DNA of 64,000 bases, from positions 62,001 to 126,000 of the forward strand of contig NZ_CP158487.1 of the NCBI RefSeq assembly GCF_041006295.1, given 5' to 3'. The stretch is from Candidatus Nanosynbacter sp. TM7-074 (GTDB lineage Bacteria > Patescibacteriota > Saccharimonadia > Saccharimonadales > Saccharimonadaceae). A program made the position numbers and the translations under genes. The notes beneath the pieces are model-generated. The model worked only from the letters and a program-made list of their open reading frames with translations, was not told where the DNA came from and did no database searches. Within the stretch, counting starts at the first letter, position 1. Every line of letters begins with the position of its first letter. This document shows, one piece after another, positions 7,571 through 16,736 of this stretch.

Positions 7571-9647
7571 AAATAATATGGTACGAGCCGAGTGGCGGCA
7601 TTTATTTAAAAACAAAATACTCCTTATATCTATGTTGGTGATCTCGTTTATTCCGATTATGTATAGCGGATTTTTCTTAGGTTCAATTTGGGATCCATAC
7701 GGTCAAACAAAAAATCTCCCAGTAGCACTTGTTAATGAAGACGGGGGCGCTGTCTTAAACGGTCAAACATTGAATGTTGGTCAATCGGTGCAGCAAAAAT
7801 TGAAAGATAATCATGATTTGGGATGGGAGTTTGTTAGTAAAAAACAGGCGTCTAGCGGCGTAGAGAGTGGTCATTTCTATGCCGTAGTGGAAATTCCATC
7901 TGACTTTTCGGAGAAGGTGGCGTCAATCACTGGCAGCCAGCCTCAACAAGCGGTTATCAATTTTACCACTACACCGGCCAAGAACTATATTGGTTCATTG
8001 GTGAGTAATCAGGCGGCCGAGAGAGTGAAGTCTTCAGTCTCTGAGCAAGTCACTAAGGCATACGCTAAAGGGGTGTTGGAGAGTATAGATAAGCTGGGGG
8101 TAGGTTTAGAGTCGGCTGCCAACGGGACGGCGCAGCTGCACAGTGGCTTGGCCCAATTCCACGGTGGCGTTCAAGCGTATGCTGGCGGAGTTAATCAACT
8201 AGCGGTAGGTCAGCATAGTTTGACTGATGGTTTGGTGCAATTAAACGGTGGGGCACAGCAATTGCAGACGGCTCTTAGGAAGATGTCAAATGGTCTACCT
8301 AGTGAATCTCAAGTTGCGCAACTAACAAGTGGGGTGAAGCAATTGCAAACCGGCATTAATCAACTAAATTATAGTGTGTATCACCCATCTCCAGCGATCC
8401 TCGCTCAGCAAAATAAAGTGCAGACTGAGGCTCAAGCTTTGGCGCAAACTGTGCAAGCGTCGGTGGTAGACCTATCTACGGCGGGGGCAGTAGTGAAAGA
8501 TTTGGGTGCTCAGGCAATGGCTTCTGGTCATGGTATGACAACTATAACGTTGCCTCAAATAAGTAAAATCTCTCAGGCGCTTGGTAAGACGCAAACAATT
8601 ACTACTCAGGTGGCTACATTACTTCAGGATTTACAAACGCTTACCCGCCAATTGTCGGAGCAACAATCACAACTACAGACAGGAGTCGCTGCGCTTAACA
8701 GTGGTGTGAGCCAACTCGTGCCAAATGTAAATACTGCACTTAATGGCTATAATAGTCTCAGGGGTGCAAATGGCCAATTACTATCCGGGGTAACGTCGTT
8801 AAGTGGTAGCTTAGCTAAGGCGCAAGCTGGTAGTCAGAAATTAGCTGACGGCGCTGGCGTGTTGAGTAATCGTTCAGGAACGTTGGTTGGCAGTAGTGCT
8901 CGACTAGCTAATGGCATAGATGTGCTTTCCGTTAAGTTGGCAGATGCTTCTAATAAGCTTAAAGCTCAGCCGACGGGATTAGCGACTCAGGAGCATATCG
9001 CTAATCCAGTTAAGTCGGAGACAACAGCAAAGGGTGATGTTCCAAATTACGGCTATGCTCTGGCGCCATACGTATTGTCGTTGAGCTTGTTTGTTGGGGC
9101 GATTGTTCTGAATGTCATTTACCCAATTCGTAAGACTTTTGCCGATCAGGAAAGTGCTTTTCGTTGGTGGTTGGCTAAGACATCAGTCGTTGGCCTGGCG
9201 GCTTTCGCTCAAGCAACGATTCTAATGCTAGTTATGGTCTACTGCTTAGGTTTGACTCCAGAACACCCAGTGCACTTTATCGGGGTAATTTATATGACGT
9301 CATTTGTCTATATGTCTATTGTGTCGTTTATGGTGATTACGCTGGATAACCCGGGCCGATTTTTGGCAATGGTGCTATTGGTATTGCAGTTAGGTTCAAG
9401 TGAGGGAACATTCCCGATTCAAACGGCTAATGGATTTTTCCAGGCAATTAATCCGCTGGTACCAATGACTTATTCCATCCGAGCGTTGCGCCAGTCTATA
9501 TCAGGTGGGTTAGACAATGCGTTTTATGACAGTAGTATGTGGGCACTTGCTGGATTTTTGTTAGCAGCTAATTTGCTGATGATAAGTTTCTTTATTTATC
9601 GTGGTAAGCGTAAATTTGCTCACACCTCAGTAGATGGTGATGATTAG
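7563..9647 (+). CDS. YhgE/Pip family membrane protein (ABC-2-like)
   Basis: About 694 residues. One N-terminal membrane segment (about 19-42), a large extracytoplasmic region (about 45-490), then about six C-terminal membrane segments (500-680). The outer region contains YhgE-type repeats with G, Q and L at fixed spacing (LHSGLAQFHGGVQAYAGG and similar), consistent with long helices. This architecture is shared by Lactococcus phage infection protein Pip, YhgE and EsaA of type VII secretion. I start at GTG 7563, with GGGAGG six nt upstream; this overlaps the regulator stop. A role in surface transport or contact is inferred only from the family. Confidence 0.85.
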   Translation: MIKNNMVRAEWRHLFKNKILLISMLVISFIPIMYSGFFLGSIWDPYGQTKNLPVALVNEDGGAVLNGQTLNVGQSVQQKLKDNHDLGWEFVSKKQASSGVESGHFYAVVEIPSDFSEKVASITGSQPQQAVINFTTTPAKNYIGSLVSNQAAERVKSSVSEQVTKAYAKGVLESIDKLGVGLESAANGTAQLHSGLAQFHGGVQAYAGGVNQLAVGQHSLTDGLVQLNGGAQQLQTALRKMSNGLPSESQVAQLTSGVKQLQTGINQLNYSVYHPSPAILAQQNKVQTEAQALAQTVQASVVDLSTAGAVVKDLGAQAMASGHGMTTITLPQISKISQALGKTQTITTQVATLLQDLQTLTRQLSEQQSQLQTGVAALNSGVSQLVPNVNTALNGYNSLRGANGQLLSGVTSLSGSLAKAQAGSQKLADGAGVLSNRSGTLVGSSARLANGIDVLSVKLADASNKLKAQPTGLATQEHIANPVKSETTAKGDVPNYGYALAPYVLSLSLFVGAIVLNVIYPIRKTFADQESAFRWWLAKTSVVGLAAFAQATILMLVMVYCLGLTPEHPVHFIGVIYMTSFVYMSIVSFMVITLDNPGRFLAMVLLVLQLGSSEGTFPIQTANGFFQAINPLVPMTYSIRALRQSISGGLDNAFYDSSMWALAGFLLAANLLMISFFIYRGKRKFAHTSVDGDD

Positions 9648-9669
9648 TCCTGTCTGACGATAACATTTT

Positions 9670-9706
9670 AAAATACCAGCGCCTCTTTACGTGGTGTTGG
9701 TATTTT
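9670..9706 (+). terminator. Rho-independent terminator after YhgE/Pip gene
   Basis: Fourteen-base-pair stem (9670-9683 with 9693-9706, two G-U pairs) whose 3' arm ends in TATTTT. The A-rich 5' arm makes it bidirectional in form. Confidence 0.8.
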
Positions 9707-9727
9707 GCTTATTGTGCGGCGCTATTT

Positions 9728-9756
9728 TTGACAAAATACAGTCAGTTTGTTATTAT
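9728..9756 (+). promoter_or_regulatory. Promoter of the RNase J gene
   Basis: TTGACA (9728-9733), 17 nt spacer, TATTAT (9751-9756). It gives a leader of about 85 nt before the ATG at 9848. Confidence 0.75.
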
Positions 9757-9847
9757 AGATAGTACTGATTAGAGGAATTTATTGTTAGATTAACGCCTCT
9801 ATACTTGGGTTTTGAATTATATTGTAATAAAAAAGGAGTATAACAAT

Positions 9848-12013
9848 ATGGGTCAGCGGCGACTGGCAACACCTCAGAAGGACGATACTAAAAAGCGTCC
9901 GCAATCAAAAAAGAGTAATAATGCAGTATTAAATAGCACCACCACTCGCAAGGGCGAGGTGTTTCGTGCGCAGCGGCGGACGAGCGAGAATGTTAATCTC
10001 AGGGCGTCGCAGCACGTGATTGATATTCCGGTCAATAAGTCGGTCTATAATGGCTATGGCGGCGAGCAATTTAGCGCCAAAATGCAGCCAAAACGCACTC
10101 GCGGCGGCAAACCGAAGTTGAGGATTATCCCAATCGGCGGTGTCGGCGAAATGGGCATCGGTAAAAATATGAACGCCATTGAGTATGACGATGAGATTAT
10201 CGTTGTGGATATGGGCTTCCTGTTTCCAGGTAGTGATTATCCAGGCATCAACTACATTACGCCAGACATCACCTGGCTAGAAGAAAATAAGCACAAGATT
10301 AAGGCTCATGTGTTTACTCACGGACACCTTGATCACATCGGTTCTTTCCGGCACTTTATTCACCGAATTCCAGCGCCGGTTTATGGATCAAAGTTTACTA
10401 TCGGCATGCTGGACAAGTCGATGGCTGATACCGATACTGATTTTCAGCCGGACTTTCGAGTGATGGACCCATTGAGCCACGAAATTGTTCAAGTGTCGAA
10501 GCACTTTTCTGTGGAATTGGTGAGGGTTAACCACTCGATTCCTGACTCAACAGCGGTGATCATTCGGACGCCACTGGGTGTGATCATTGACTCTGGTGAC
10601 TGGCGATTTGAGGAAAGCCCAGTTGATGGTCAGAAATTTGACCTCAAGCGGATGACTGAAGTGGCGTCCAAAGAAGGCGTTTTGATGTTCATGAACGAAT
10701 CGACCAACTGTGAATCCGCCGGTACGCACACCCACACTGAGTTTGATATTCAATATTCCATCGGCCAGGTGATGGATAAATTCAGTAACAGTCGAGTGAT
10801 TTTAAGCTGTTTCTCATCACAAGTGCACCGATTGCAATTGATTTTGGAAGAAGCGCATAAGCACGGCCGTAAGGTGGCGTTTGCTGGTTTTTCGATGATT
10901 CAGAACTTGGAAGTGGCGCTGCGCTCAGGAACTATCAAGATCCCGAAAGACACTGTCATGAAGATGGAAGATATCATCAAGCTGCCGGATAGCCAAATCA
11001 CCGTGGTTTGTACTGGTTCGCAGGGTGAGTTTAATGCCGTACTGAGCCGTATGGCGACTGGCGCGCATAAATACATGAAGATCAAAGGCTCTGACGTGGT
11101 GGTGTTTAGCTCCAATCCGATTCCGGGCAATGAGAAAAACGTGGTGCGAACGGTTGATGGCTTAATGCGCGAGGGTTCTGATGTGATTCAGAACGGCAAG
11201 ACACACTTGACGGGGATTGGGCCGCTGCACTTGTCGGGACATGGTTATTATGATGATCACGTCAAGTTGATTAATGCCTTGAATCCGACATATTACATGC
11301 CAATTCACGGCGAATTTCATATGCTGGTGTATAATGCTCGGTTGGCGGAAGAAGAGTGTGGTATTCCACGAAAGAATATCTTTGTGTGTGACGCTGGCGA
11401 TATTATTGAAATTGACGTTGAACGGCAAGCTAATAAGGCGGGCCGAATCCAAGCTGGCGGCGTGATGTATGACGATACCGGTGCTATTGTTTCTGAGGTG
11501 GTGCTGAAAGATCGTATTCATATGTCTCAAGAGGGAATGTTTGTAGTGGTATTGACGGTGCAGCGCGGCACGGGGCGGCTGTTGACTAGTCCGGACATTA
11601 TTTCCCGCGGTTTTATTTACCTGCGCGATTCTGAGGAATTGATGAATATGATTCGCCAGTATTTGAAACAGAAGGCAGCGCGGAGTTTTGCTGGCAAGTA
11701 CGACCTAGACGTTATCAAGAAAGAAATTAAGGATGAAGTCACACATATTTTGTACGATCAGACGCGCCGTACGCCAATTGTTATTCCGGTGATTAATGAA
11801 GTTGGCGGCTTAAAGACGGTAAAATCGACGACTGCTTCAGCTTCTCCGACTGCAAAATCCACGCCTCGCAACAAAAAATCTATTGCTTCGGCGGAAGAGC
11901 CAAGGATGACTTTGCCAACCACGCCGCGCCGTCGTTTTCCGCAGCGCCAAGTGCCTGACACTGAGGCGAATGACACGAAGGCTCGGGAACGACAAGATTT
12001 TCGTCCGTATTAG
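9848..12013 (+). CDS. rnj: Ribonuclease J
   Basis: Zn-dependent 5'-3' exo/endoribonuclease for mRNA decay and rRNA maturation. Residues 1-85 are a basic, Lys/Arg/Ser-rich extension not present in Bacillus RNase J. The metallo-beta-lactamase core follows: IPIGGVGEMGIGKN near 93, the metal motif THGHLDHIGS near 155, then the beta-CASP region with SGHG and the C-terminal metal His in PIHGEFHML. The last 80 residues are again basic and Pro/Ser-rich. Start is placed at ATG 9848 because AAGGAG lies 9 nt upstream; an in-frame TTG at 9812 has no ribosome binding site. Length 721 against about 555 in Bacillus reflects the two tails. Confidence 0.95.
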   Translation: MGQRRLATPQKDDTKKRPQSKKSNNAVLNSTTTRKGEVFRAQRRTSENVNLRASQHVIDIPVNKSVYNGYGGEQFSAKMQPKRTRGGKPKLRIIPIGGVGEMGIGKNMNAIEYDDEIIVVDMGFLFPGSDYPGINYITPDITWLEENKHKIKAHVFTHGHLDHIGSFRHFIHRIPAPVYGSKFTIGMLDKSMADTDTDFQPDFRVMDPLSHEIVQVSKHFSVELVRVNHSIPDSTAVIIRTPLGVIIDSGDWRFEESPVDGQKFDLKRMTEVASKEGVLMFMNESTNCESAGTHTHTEFDIQYSIGQVMDKFSNSRVILSCFSSQVHRLQLILEEAHKHGRKVAFAGFSMIQNLEVALRSGTIKIPKDTVMKMEDIIKLPDSQITVVCTGSQGEFNAVLSRMATGAHKYMKIKGSDVVVFSSNPIPGNEKNVVRTVDGLMREGSDVIQNGKTHLTGIGPLHLSGHGYYDDHVKLINALNPTYYMPIHGEFHMLVYNARLAEEECGIPRKNIFVCDAGDIIEIDVERQANKAGRIQAGGVMYDDTGAIVSEVVLKDRIHMSQEGMFVVVLTVQRGTGRLLTSPDIISRGFIYLRDSEELMNMIRQYLKQKAARSFAGKYDLDVIKKEIKDEVTHILYDQTRRTPIVIPVINEVGGLKTVKSTTASASPTAKSTPRNKKSIASAEEPRMTLPTTPRRRFPQRQVPDTEANDTKARERQDFRPY

Positions 12014-12022
12014 TCCCGTAGA

Positions 12023-12051
12023 TTGATTTTACTGATAAATTATGCTATAAT
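12023..12051 (+). promoter_or_regulatory. Promoter(s) of ftsK
   Basis: TTGATT (12023-12028), 17 nt spacer, TGC-extended TATAAT (12046-12051). A second TATAAT at 12104-12109 ends 10 nt before the ftsK ATG and could start a nearly leaderless message, so two start sites are possible. Confidence 0.6.
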
Positions 12052-12119
12052 ACAACACGTATTAAATTGATATTTATATCTGTTAAGAAGTATAAAATCA
12101 GTGTATAATAAAAACGATT

Positions 12120-14333
12120 ATGGCAAAAAAGCGAAAGAGCACGAAAAAGTCTACTCCTACCAAACCGCAACATAGTTTGCCGGTGGGTTTTTGGTCACAA
12201 GTAGGCGCGGTCTTATTGATTCTTTTGTCATTGCTATTGGTGGTTTCGTGGTTTGGTGTTGGCGGTCCAGTTCTTCAGTGGATTGATATGGCAACCATAA
12301 AGACGGTCGGCTACACTGCTTACACCTTACCGATACTATTAATTTATTTGGCGGTAGAAACTTTCCGGGCAGAAGAGAATCGCTTACCTACGGCGGTGAA
12401 GTTTGCGGCAGTTTTAGAGATTGTGTGGTTTTCAGGATTATTTGGGCTATTAAAGACGTCTTTGCGACCAGATGCCGGTGGATTTGTAGGCGATATATTA
12501 AATACAGCCACACTTAAAATGGTAGATTCGGCCATTGCTGCAATATTTTACCTGGTGTTGGCATTTATTACGGTTTTATTTATCACTCAAACATCACCAT
12601 TTACTGTGTTTAGCAAATTGTGGCAAGCAATTAAAAGTAATAGCTCAGAGGACGATAATAATCGATCTATCATGAAGCAAGCGGCAAAGTCTCAGCCTAC
12701 AGACGAAGATAAAAAGGTGAGTTTGGGGGATATTAAACTCAATGCTGGCGTGCCGATTATTGACACCACCAAGGAGAAGAAGGGTTTATTAAAGCGTACT
12801 GAAAAGCCAGAAAAGGCCGCTGAAGAGCAGGCGCTAGTGGCAACACGTGATCCAAATTGGCAAGCGCCAAGCCTGGATTTATTAGAGAAGAACGAAGGCG
12901 GTGCGGATGCTGGCGATACGAGACAAAATGCTCAGATTATTCATGATACACTATCCGAATTTAACATTGATGCAGCAATGGGTGATATAAACGTTGGACC
13001 AAAAGTAACCCAGTATACCCTAAGGCCACCAAGTGGTGTGAAATTGACGCGAATTACCGCGCTGGAAACGAATATTGCGCTTAATTTGGCGGCCCAAAGT
13101 TTGAGGATTGAAGCGCCGATTCCTGGACAGAAAGCGGTGGGAATTGAAGTGCCAAACCGCAAGGCAGCTGAGGTGCGGCTGTATAGCACATTAGTTTCAA
13201 AGCAGTGGACGGCGTCGCGCGATCCGCTCAGTTTTACAATTGGTAAGGATATTTCTGGGCAAGTCGTGGTTGGTGAGCTGGGAAAGATGCCGCACTTGCT
13301 AATCGCTGGGCAAACTGGCTCCGGTAAGTCAGTGATGATTAATACGCTACTGACGAGCTTATTGTACCGCAATAGTCCGAGTGACATGAAGCTGATTTTG
13401 GTTGACCCGAAACAGGTGGAAATGGCGCCATATGAGGATATTCCGCACTTGCTGACCCCGGTGATTACTGAGCCAGAAAAGACTATTTCAGCTTTGAAGT
13501 GGGCAGTTAATGAAATGGAGCGGCGCTACAAATTATTAGCGACAGAGAAGATCCGCAACATTAAGGATTACAATAAGAGGCTACAATCACGAGCGAAAAA
13601 GATTGCTATTGCTGATGAAAACGGTAATGTGCAGGAACATGAAGACGGTTCGATGCCGTACATTGTGATTGTGGTGGACGAAATGGCGGACTTGATGATG
13701 ATTGCTAAGAAAGATGTTGAGGCGTTAATTGTTCGTTTGGCGCAGAAGGCACGAGCAGTTGGTATTCATCTGGTGTTGGCAACGCAGCGCCCAAGCGTTG
13801 ATGTGATTACTGGTTTGATTAAGGCGAATGTGCCGGCGCGTATTTCTTTTACGGTAGCTAGCCAGGTGGATAGTATGACGATTTTAGACCAGGCGGGCGC
13901 CGAAAAGCTGCTGGGTCAGGGTGATATGCTATTCTACACACCAAGTATGAGTAAACCGAAACGCATCCAAGGTGCCTGGGTAACTGATGATGAAGTGAAT
14001 AAAATTACTGATCATTTGCGAATGCAGATGGCGCCGCAGTACAACGATGAAGTAGTAGCTCAGCCAGTGCAGTTGAACGGCAAGGGTGGTGTAGTGATGG
14101 ATTTGTCAGAAGGTGGCGATGATAAATTCAAGGATGCTGTGAGGGTGGTAGTTGAGCGACGAAAGGCTTCAACGAGTATGCTACAGACGAGACTAGGCAT
14201 TGGATATCAGCGAGCGGCACGCATTATTGAAGAAATGGAAGAGCGGGGTATTATCGGTCCGCAGAATGGCTCAAAGCCACGTGATGTATTGATCTCTAGT
14301 CCAGAAGAATTAGATGAATTGTTGGCGGAATAG
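12120..14333 (+). CDS. ftsK: DNA translocase FtsK/SpoIIIE
   Basis: Septal ATP-driven pump that moves chromosome ends during division. Four membrane segments fill residues 22-160, then a linker. The motor has Walker A GQTGSGKS (about 398-405), Walker B IVVDEMADLMM (about 517-527) and the ATQRPSVDVITGLIKANVPARI block. The C-terminal gamma winged helix (RKASTSMLQTRLGIGYQRAARII, about 680-703) would read KOPS-type DNA signals. The 737 residues make it a short-linker SpoIIIE-like form. A XerD recombinase, the usual partner at the dif site, is encoded at 33.0-33.9 kb. Confidence 0.96.
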   Translation: MAKKRKSTKKSTPTKPQHSLPVGFWSQVGAVLLILLSLLLVVSWFGVGGPVLQWIDMATIKTVGYTAYTLPILLIYLAVETFRAEENRLPTAVKFAAVLEIVWFSGLFGLLKTSLRPDAGGFVGDILNTATLKMVDSAIAAIFYLVLAFITVLFITQTSPFTVFSKLWQAIKSNSSEDDNNRSIMKQAAKSQPTDEDKKVSLGDIKLNAGVPIIDTTKEKKGLLKRTEKPEKAAEEQALVATRDPNWQAPSLDLLEKNEGGADAGDTRQNAQIIHDTLSEFNIDAAMGDINVGPKVTQYTLRPPSGVKLTRITALETNIALNLAAQSLRIEAPIPGQKAVGIEVPNRKAAEVRLYSTLVSKQWTASRDPLSFTIGKDISGQVVVGELGKMPHLLIAGQTGSGKSVMINTLLTSLLYRNSPSDMKLILVDPKQVEMAPYEDIPHLLTPVITEPEKTISALKWAVNEMERRYKLLATEKIRNIKDYNKRLQSRAKKIAIADENGNVQEHEDGSMPYIVIVVDEMADLMMIAKKDVEALIVRLAQKARAVGIHLVLATQRPSVDVITGLIKANVPARISFTVASQVDSMTILDQAGAEKLLGQGDMLFYTPSMSKPKRIQGAWVTDDEVNKITDHLRMQMAPQYNDEVVAQPVQLNGKGGVVMDLSEGGDDKFKDAVRVVVERRKASTSMLQTRLGIGYQRAARIIEEMEERGIIGPQNGSKPRDVLISSPEELDELLAE

Positions 14334-14342
14334 TATAAAAGA

Positions 14343-14371
14343 TTGACCAAATAATATCTATATTGTATAAA
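14343..14371 (+). promoter_or_regulatory. Promoter of the unknown gene at 14379
   Basis: TTGACC (14343-14348), 17 nt spacer, TATAAA (14366-14371). The -10 box ends 7 nt before the ATG, so the start site should fall at or next to the start codon. Confidence 0.7.
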
Positions 14372-14378
14372 AAACTTT

Positions 14379-14996
14379 ATGAATGAGCATTTTCCCGGAA
14401 GTTATGACTTAGCCCCTGACCAAGATACTCTTGTCGCTATAGTACAAGCAGCAGGTAAAGTTCTTAAAGAGAAGGGCACTGAAGGGCTAGAGAATGGTCG
14501 CTATAAAATAGACGATAGTAGTGCTGCTGCGAACATTTTTACATGTAAACTATCGCCAGAAATAGTACATCATATTTTTTCAATTCCACTAGAAACCATT
14601 CGCGTTTCTTCGGACGGTGATGCGGAGGGGTGCGAAATAATCTATTTACCAGAATCTATGTTGGAAGACGGTAAACAATGTTCCGCTGAATTAGGTTTGT
14701 ACGTTACTGAGGTGGTGGGTCGTTCAGGTGACTTGTCGCCACTTCATATAGAGCACAGCTGGAGTATTAGAGGTTGGGAAGGGCAATGCCTTGAGGGAGA
14801 GTATAAGGTCGAATATTCCATAGATGGACGACGAGTAAGTCCGAGTAATCTTGATCTAGAAAGTTTGGATTTGAGAAACTCTGAAGACATCAGAAGATTA
14901 ATCGCTGACATAAGAAATAGCACTCAATCTCTCGGTGTTGACGATACAGACACTATCTATGAGCTCATTGACACGATATTACAGAGTGGGGTATAA
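14379..14996 (+). CDS. Small acidic protein of unknown function
   Basis: 205 residues, acidic, soluble, without signal peptide or membrane segment. I recognise no family. The N-terminal part predicts helix (DTLVAIVQAAGKVLKEKG), the centre predicts beta strands, and the C terminus has Asp/Leu-rich helices (LDLESLDLRNSEDIRRLIADIR). Three cysteines are scattered. It has its own promoter and no ribosome binding site, suggesting a leaderless mRNA. Its TAA stop (14994-14996) lies inside the TATAAT of the rpsF promoter, so the two units are packed without spacer. Confidence 0.75.
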   Translation: MNEHFPGSYDLAPDQDTLVAIVQAAGKVLKEKGTEGLENGRYKIDDSSAAANIFTCKLSPEIVHHIFSIPLETIRVSSDGDAEGCEIIYLPESMLEDGKQCSAELGLYVTEVVGRSGDLSPLHIEHSWSIRGWEGQCLEGEYKVEYSIDGRRVSPSNLDLESLDLRNSEDIRRLIADIRNSTQSLGVDDTDTIYELIDTILQSGV

Positions 14997-14997
14997 T
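14968..14997 (+). promoter_or_regulatory. Consensus promoter of rpsF-ssb-rpsR
   Basis: TTGACA (14968-14973), 18 nt spacer, TATAAT (14992-14997): both hexamers are perfect consensus. The promoter sits in the last ten codons of the preceding gene, whose stop codon is part of the -10 box. Expected leader about 65 nt. Confidence 0.85.
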
Positions 14998-15068
14998 ATA
15001 AGTAGATATTAACCTAAGCTTATGTGAGACAGCATAAGCATCCGTAAATGGATTCCAGAGGAGGAAGC

Positions 15069-15422
15069 ATGAACGAATACGAACTAACTGTTCTTATTCA
15101 TCCGGATTTAGAGTCTAATCTAGATTCAGCGTTGGATAAGGTACGTGGTTTAATCGCCGATAACGGTGGTGAAATTACTAAAGAAGATAACTGGGGCAAG
15201 AAAAAATTGGCCTATACAATCAAGCGTGAAGACTTTGCAATTTACGTTTGTTTTGAGGTAAAACTGCCAGCGCCAGCTTTATTGAAGATTTCTAACACGC
15301 TTAACATTACTGACGAAGTATTGCGCTACCTATTGGTAAAAACTGATGAAAAAACTCGTCAGGCATTAAGCGAGCAAAAAGCACGCAACGAAGAAGCTGA
15401 TTCAAGCGAATCAAATAAATAA
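15069..15422 (+). CDS. rpsF: 30S ribosomal protein S6
   Basis: Binds 16S rRNA with S18 in the platform of the small subunit. The 117 residues begin MNEYELTVLIHPDL, a typical S6 opening, and contain the WGKKKLAYTIK block (about 44-54). I start at ATG 15069, which has GAGGAGG about 6 nt upstream, rather than at an in-frame ATG at 15048. The C terminus is a charged tail. First gene of rpsF-ssb-rpsR, the standard bacterial order; S6-S18 autoregulation through the 65-nt leader is known in other bacteria but is not demonstrated here. Confidence 0.95.
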   Translation: MNEYELTVLIHPDLESNLDSALDKVRGLIADNGGEITKEDNWGKKKLAYTIKREDFAIYVCFEVKLPAPALLKISNTLNITDEVLRYLLVKTDEKTRQALSEQKARNEEADSSESNK

Positions 15423-15457
15423 GCCTAACTGCCGCAAGGTAAAAGAGGGGATAGAAT

Positions 15458-15880
15458 ATGGCACGAAGTATCAATCAAGTAATTTTACTGGGTAGATTGA
15501 CACGCGATCCGGAGCAGCGAACAACGGCTTCTGGAAAGAACGTAGTTAGTTTTAGTATCGCGGTTGATCGACCAACTCAGGATGATCAGGCAGACTTTTT
15601 CAATATTACTGCTTGGGACAAACTTGGTGATTTGGTGATGCAATATTTGAGCAAGGGTCGTCGAGTTCTAGTCCAAGGGCGACTGCGGCAAGATAGTTGG
15701 GAAGATAAGGAAACTGGTAAAAGACAGAGTCGAATTGAAGTTACCGCTTCGGACGTAACGTTCTTAGATGGTCCGAACAATGACAATTCTGGTTCTGCTG
15801 CGCCAAAAACTACTAAAAAAGAGGAAGTTGTGACGGAGATTGACGATAAGCCAATTGACCTGAGCGAAATCCCATTCTAA
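15458..15880 (+). CDS. ssb: Single-stranded DNA-binding protein
   Basis: Coats single-stranded DNA in replication, repair and transformation. The OB fold covers residues 1-110 ([23 protein letters not shown] opening, conserved [20 protein letters not shown] block). The acidic C-terminal tip IDLSEIPF, the docking peptide for partner proteins, is present and matches the usual DDDIPF type. Length 140 is somewhat below the E. coli 178 because the linker is short. It lies between rpsF and rpsR in their classic operon, with AGAGGGG ahead of the ATG. Confidence 0.96.
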   Translation: MARSINQVILLGRLTRDPEQRTTASGKNVVSFSIAVDRPTQDDQADFFNITAWDKLGDLVMQYLSKGRRVLVQGRLRQDSWEDKETGKRQSRIEVTASDVTFLDGPNNDNSGSAAPKTTKKEEVVTEIDDKPIDLSEIPF

Positions 15881-15893
15881 TAAGGAGATAATA

Positions 15894-16091
15894 ATGGCAC
15901 AATTGAAGAAAAATCCACCGATTATTTTTGATTATAAAGATGTAAAAACTTTGCAACGTTACATCAATGTTTACGGTCAAATCGAGCCGATTAGCAAGAC
16001 TGGTTTAAGCGAAAAGCAGCAGAGAAGTTTGGCAGTGGCAATTAAGCGCGCTCGTCATTTGGCGCTATTGCCTTTTGTCAGTAGCAACTAG
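15894..16091 (+). CDS. rpsR: 30S ribosomal protein S18
   Basis: Partner of S6 on the 16S rRNA central domain. The 65 residues include [20 protein letters not shown] (about 9-28) and [19 protein letters not shown] (about 44-62), the family core. The N-terminal extension seen in many S18 proteins is short. TAAGGAG precedes the ATG, which follows the ssb stop by 13 nt. Last gene of the operon. Confidence 0.95.
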   Translation: MAQLKKNPPIIFDYKDVKTLQRYINVYGQIEPISKTGLSEKQQRSLAVAIKRARHLALLPFVSSN

Positions 16092-16106
16092 GAACGTTTA
16101 ATGCGC

Positions 16107-16148
16107 AATATCTCGTTGCTATGATATATTTGGCAGCGAGATATTTTA
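16107..16148 (+). terminator. Hairpin terminator after rpsR
   Basis: Thirteen-base-pair stem (16107-16119 with 16133-16145, one G-U) followed by TTATT. The loop contains TATGAT (16119-16124), which may double as a -10 box for efp. Confidence 0.6.
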
Positions 16149-16164
16149 TTGGAAAGGAGAAAAT

Positions 16165-16725
16165 ATGTATCAGCCAACTGATTTGAAAAAGGGAGCAGTT
16201 TGCCAGATTGACGGTAAGCCGTATCGGGTTGTGGAATACGGACAGAAGGTTATGGGCCGTGGTGGCTCAATCGTTAATGTGAAGCTGAAGAACTTGATTG
16301 ACGGTAGCGTTATTCCGAAGACGTTTAAGGGTCAAGAGCGCATTGAGGCTGCGGAAGTAAATAATAAAACTGCGCAATATCTATATAACGATGGTGATAA
16401 ATTCTACTTTATGGATCCGGTTAGTTTTGAGCAGTTTGAATTAGCGGCGGAAATCGTGGATGACGCTAGTAAATACTTGAAGGAAGGTGACGAATTGAAC
16501 TTACAATTCTTTGACGGTCGAGTGATCAACGTTGAACTACCAAAGAATAAGTATCTGGAGGTTATTTACACAGAAGATGTGGTTAAGGGTGATACGACTT
16601 CATCTGTGCTAAAAGACGCTACTTTGGAGACGGGGCTAGTTGTCAAAGTTCCAGCATTTATTAAGCAGGGTGATATTATTAGCGTTGACACATCCACTGG
16701 TGAATATCGCGAACGAAAGAAGTAG
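16165..16725 (+). CDS. efp: Elongation factor P
   Basis: Relieves ribosome stalling at polyproline stretches. Three beta-barrel domains span the 186 residues. The domain I loop that carries the modified residue reads VMGRGGSIVNVKLKNL (about 30-45), so the tip residue is Arg/Gly rather than the Lys of E. coli. The C terminus has the conserved EYRER ending. AAAGGAG lies close before the ATG. Its substrates are evident in this window: several encoded proteins contain polyproline runs, including those at 3-650 and 6041-6955. Confidence 0.95.
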   Translation: MYQPTDLKKGAVCQIDGKPYRVVEYGQKVMGRGGSIVNVKLKNLIDGSVIPKTFKGQERIEAAEVNNKTAQYLYNDGDKFYFMDPVSFEQFELAAEIVDDASKYLKEGDELNLQFFDGRVINVELPKNKYLEVIYTEDVVKGDTTSSVLKDATLETGLVVKVPAFIKQGDIISVDTSTGEYRERKK

Positions 16726-16736
16726 CAGTCCTTCAG

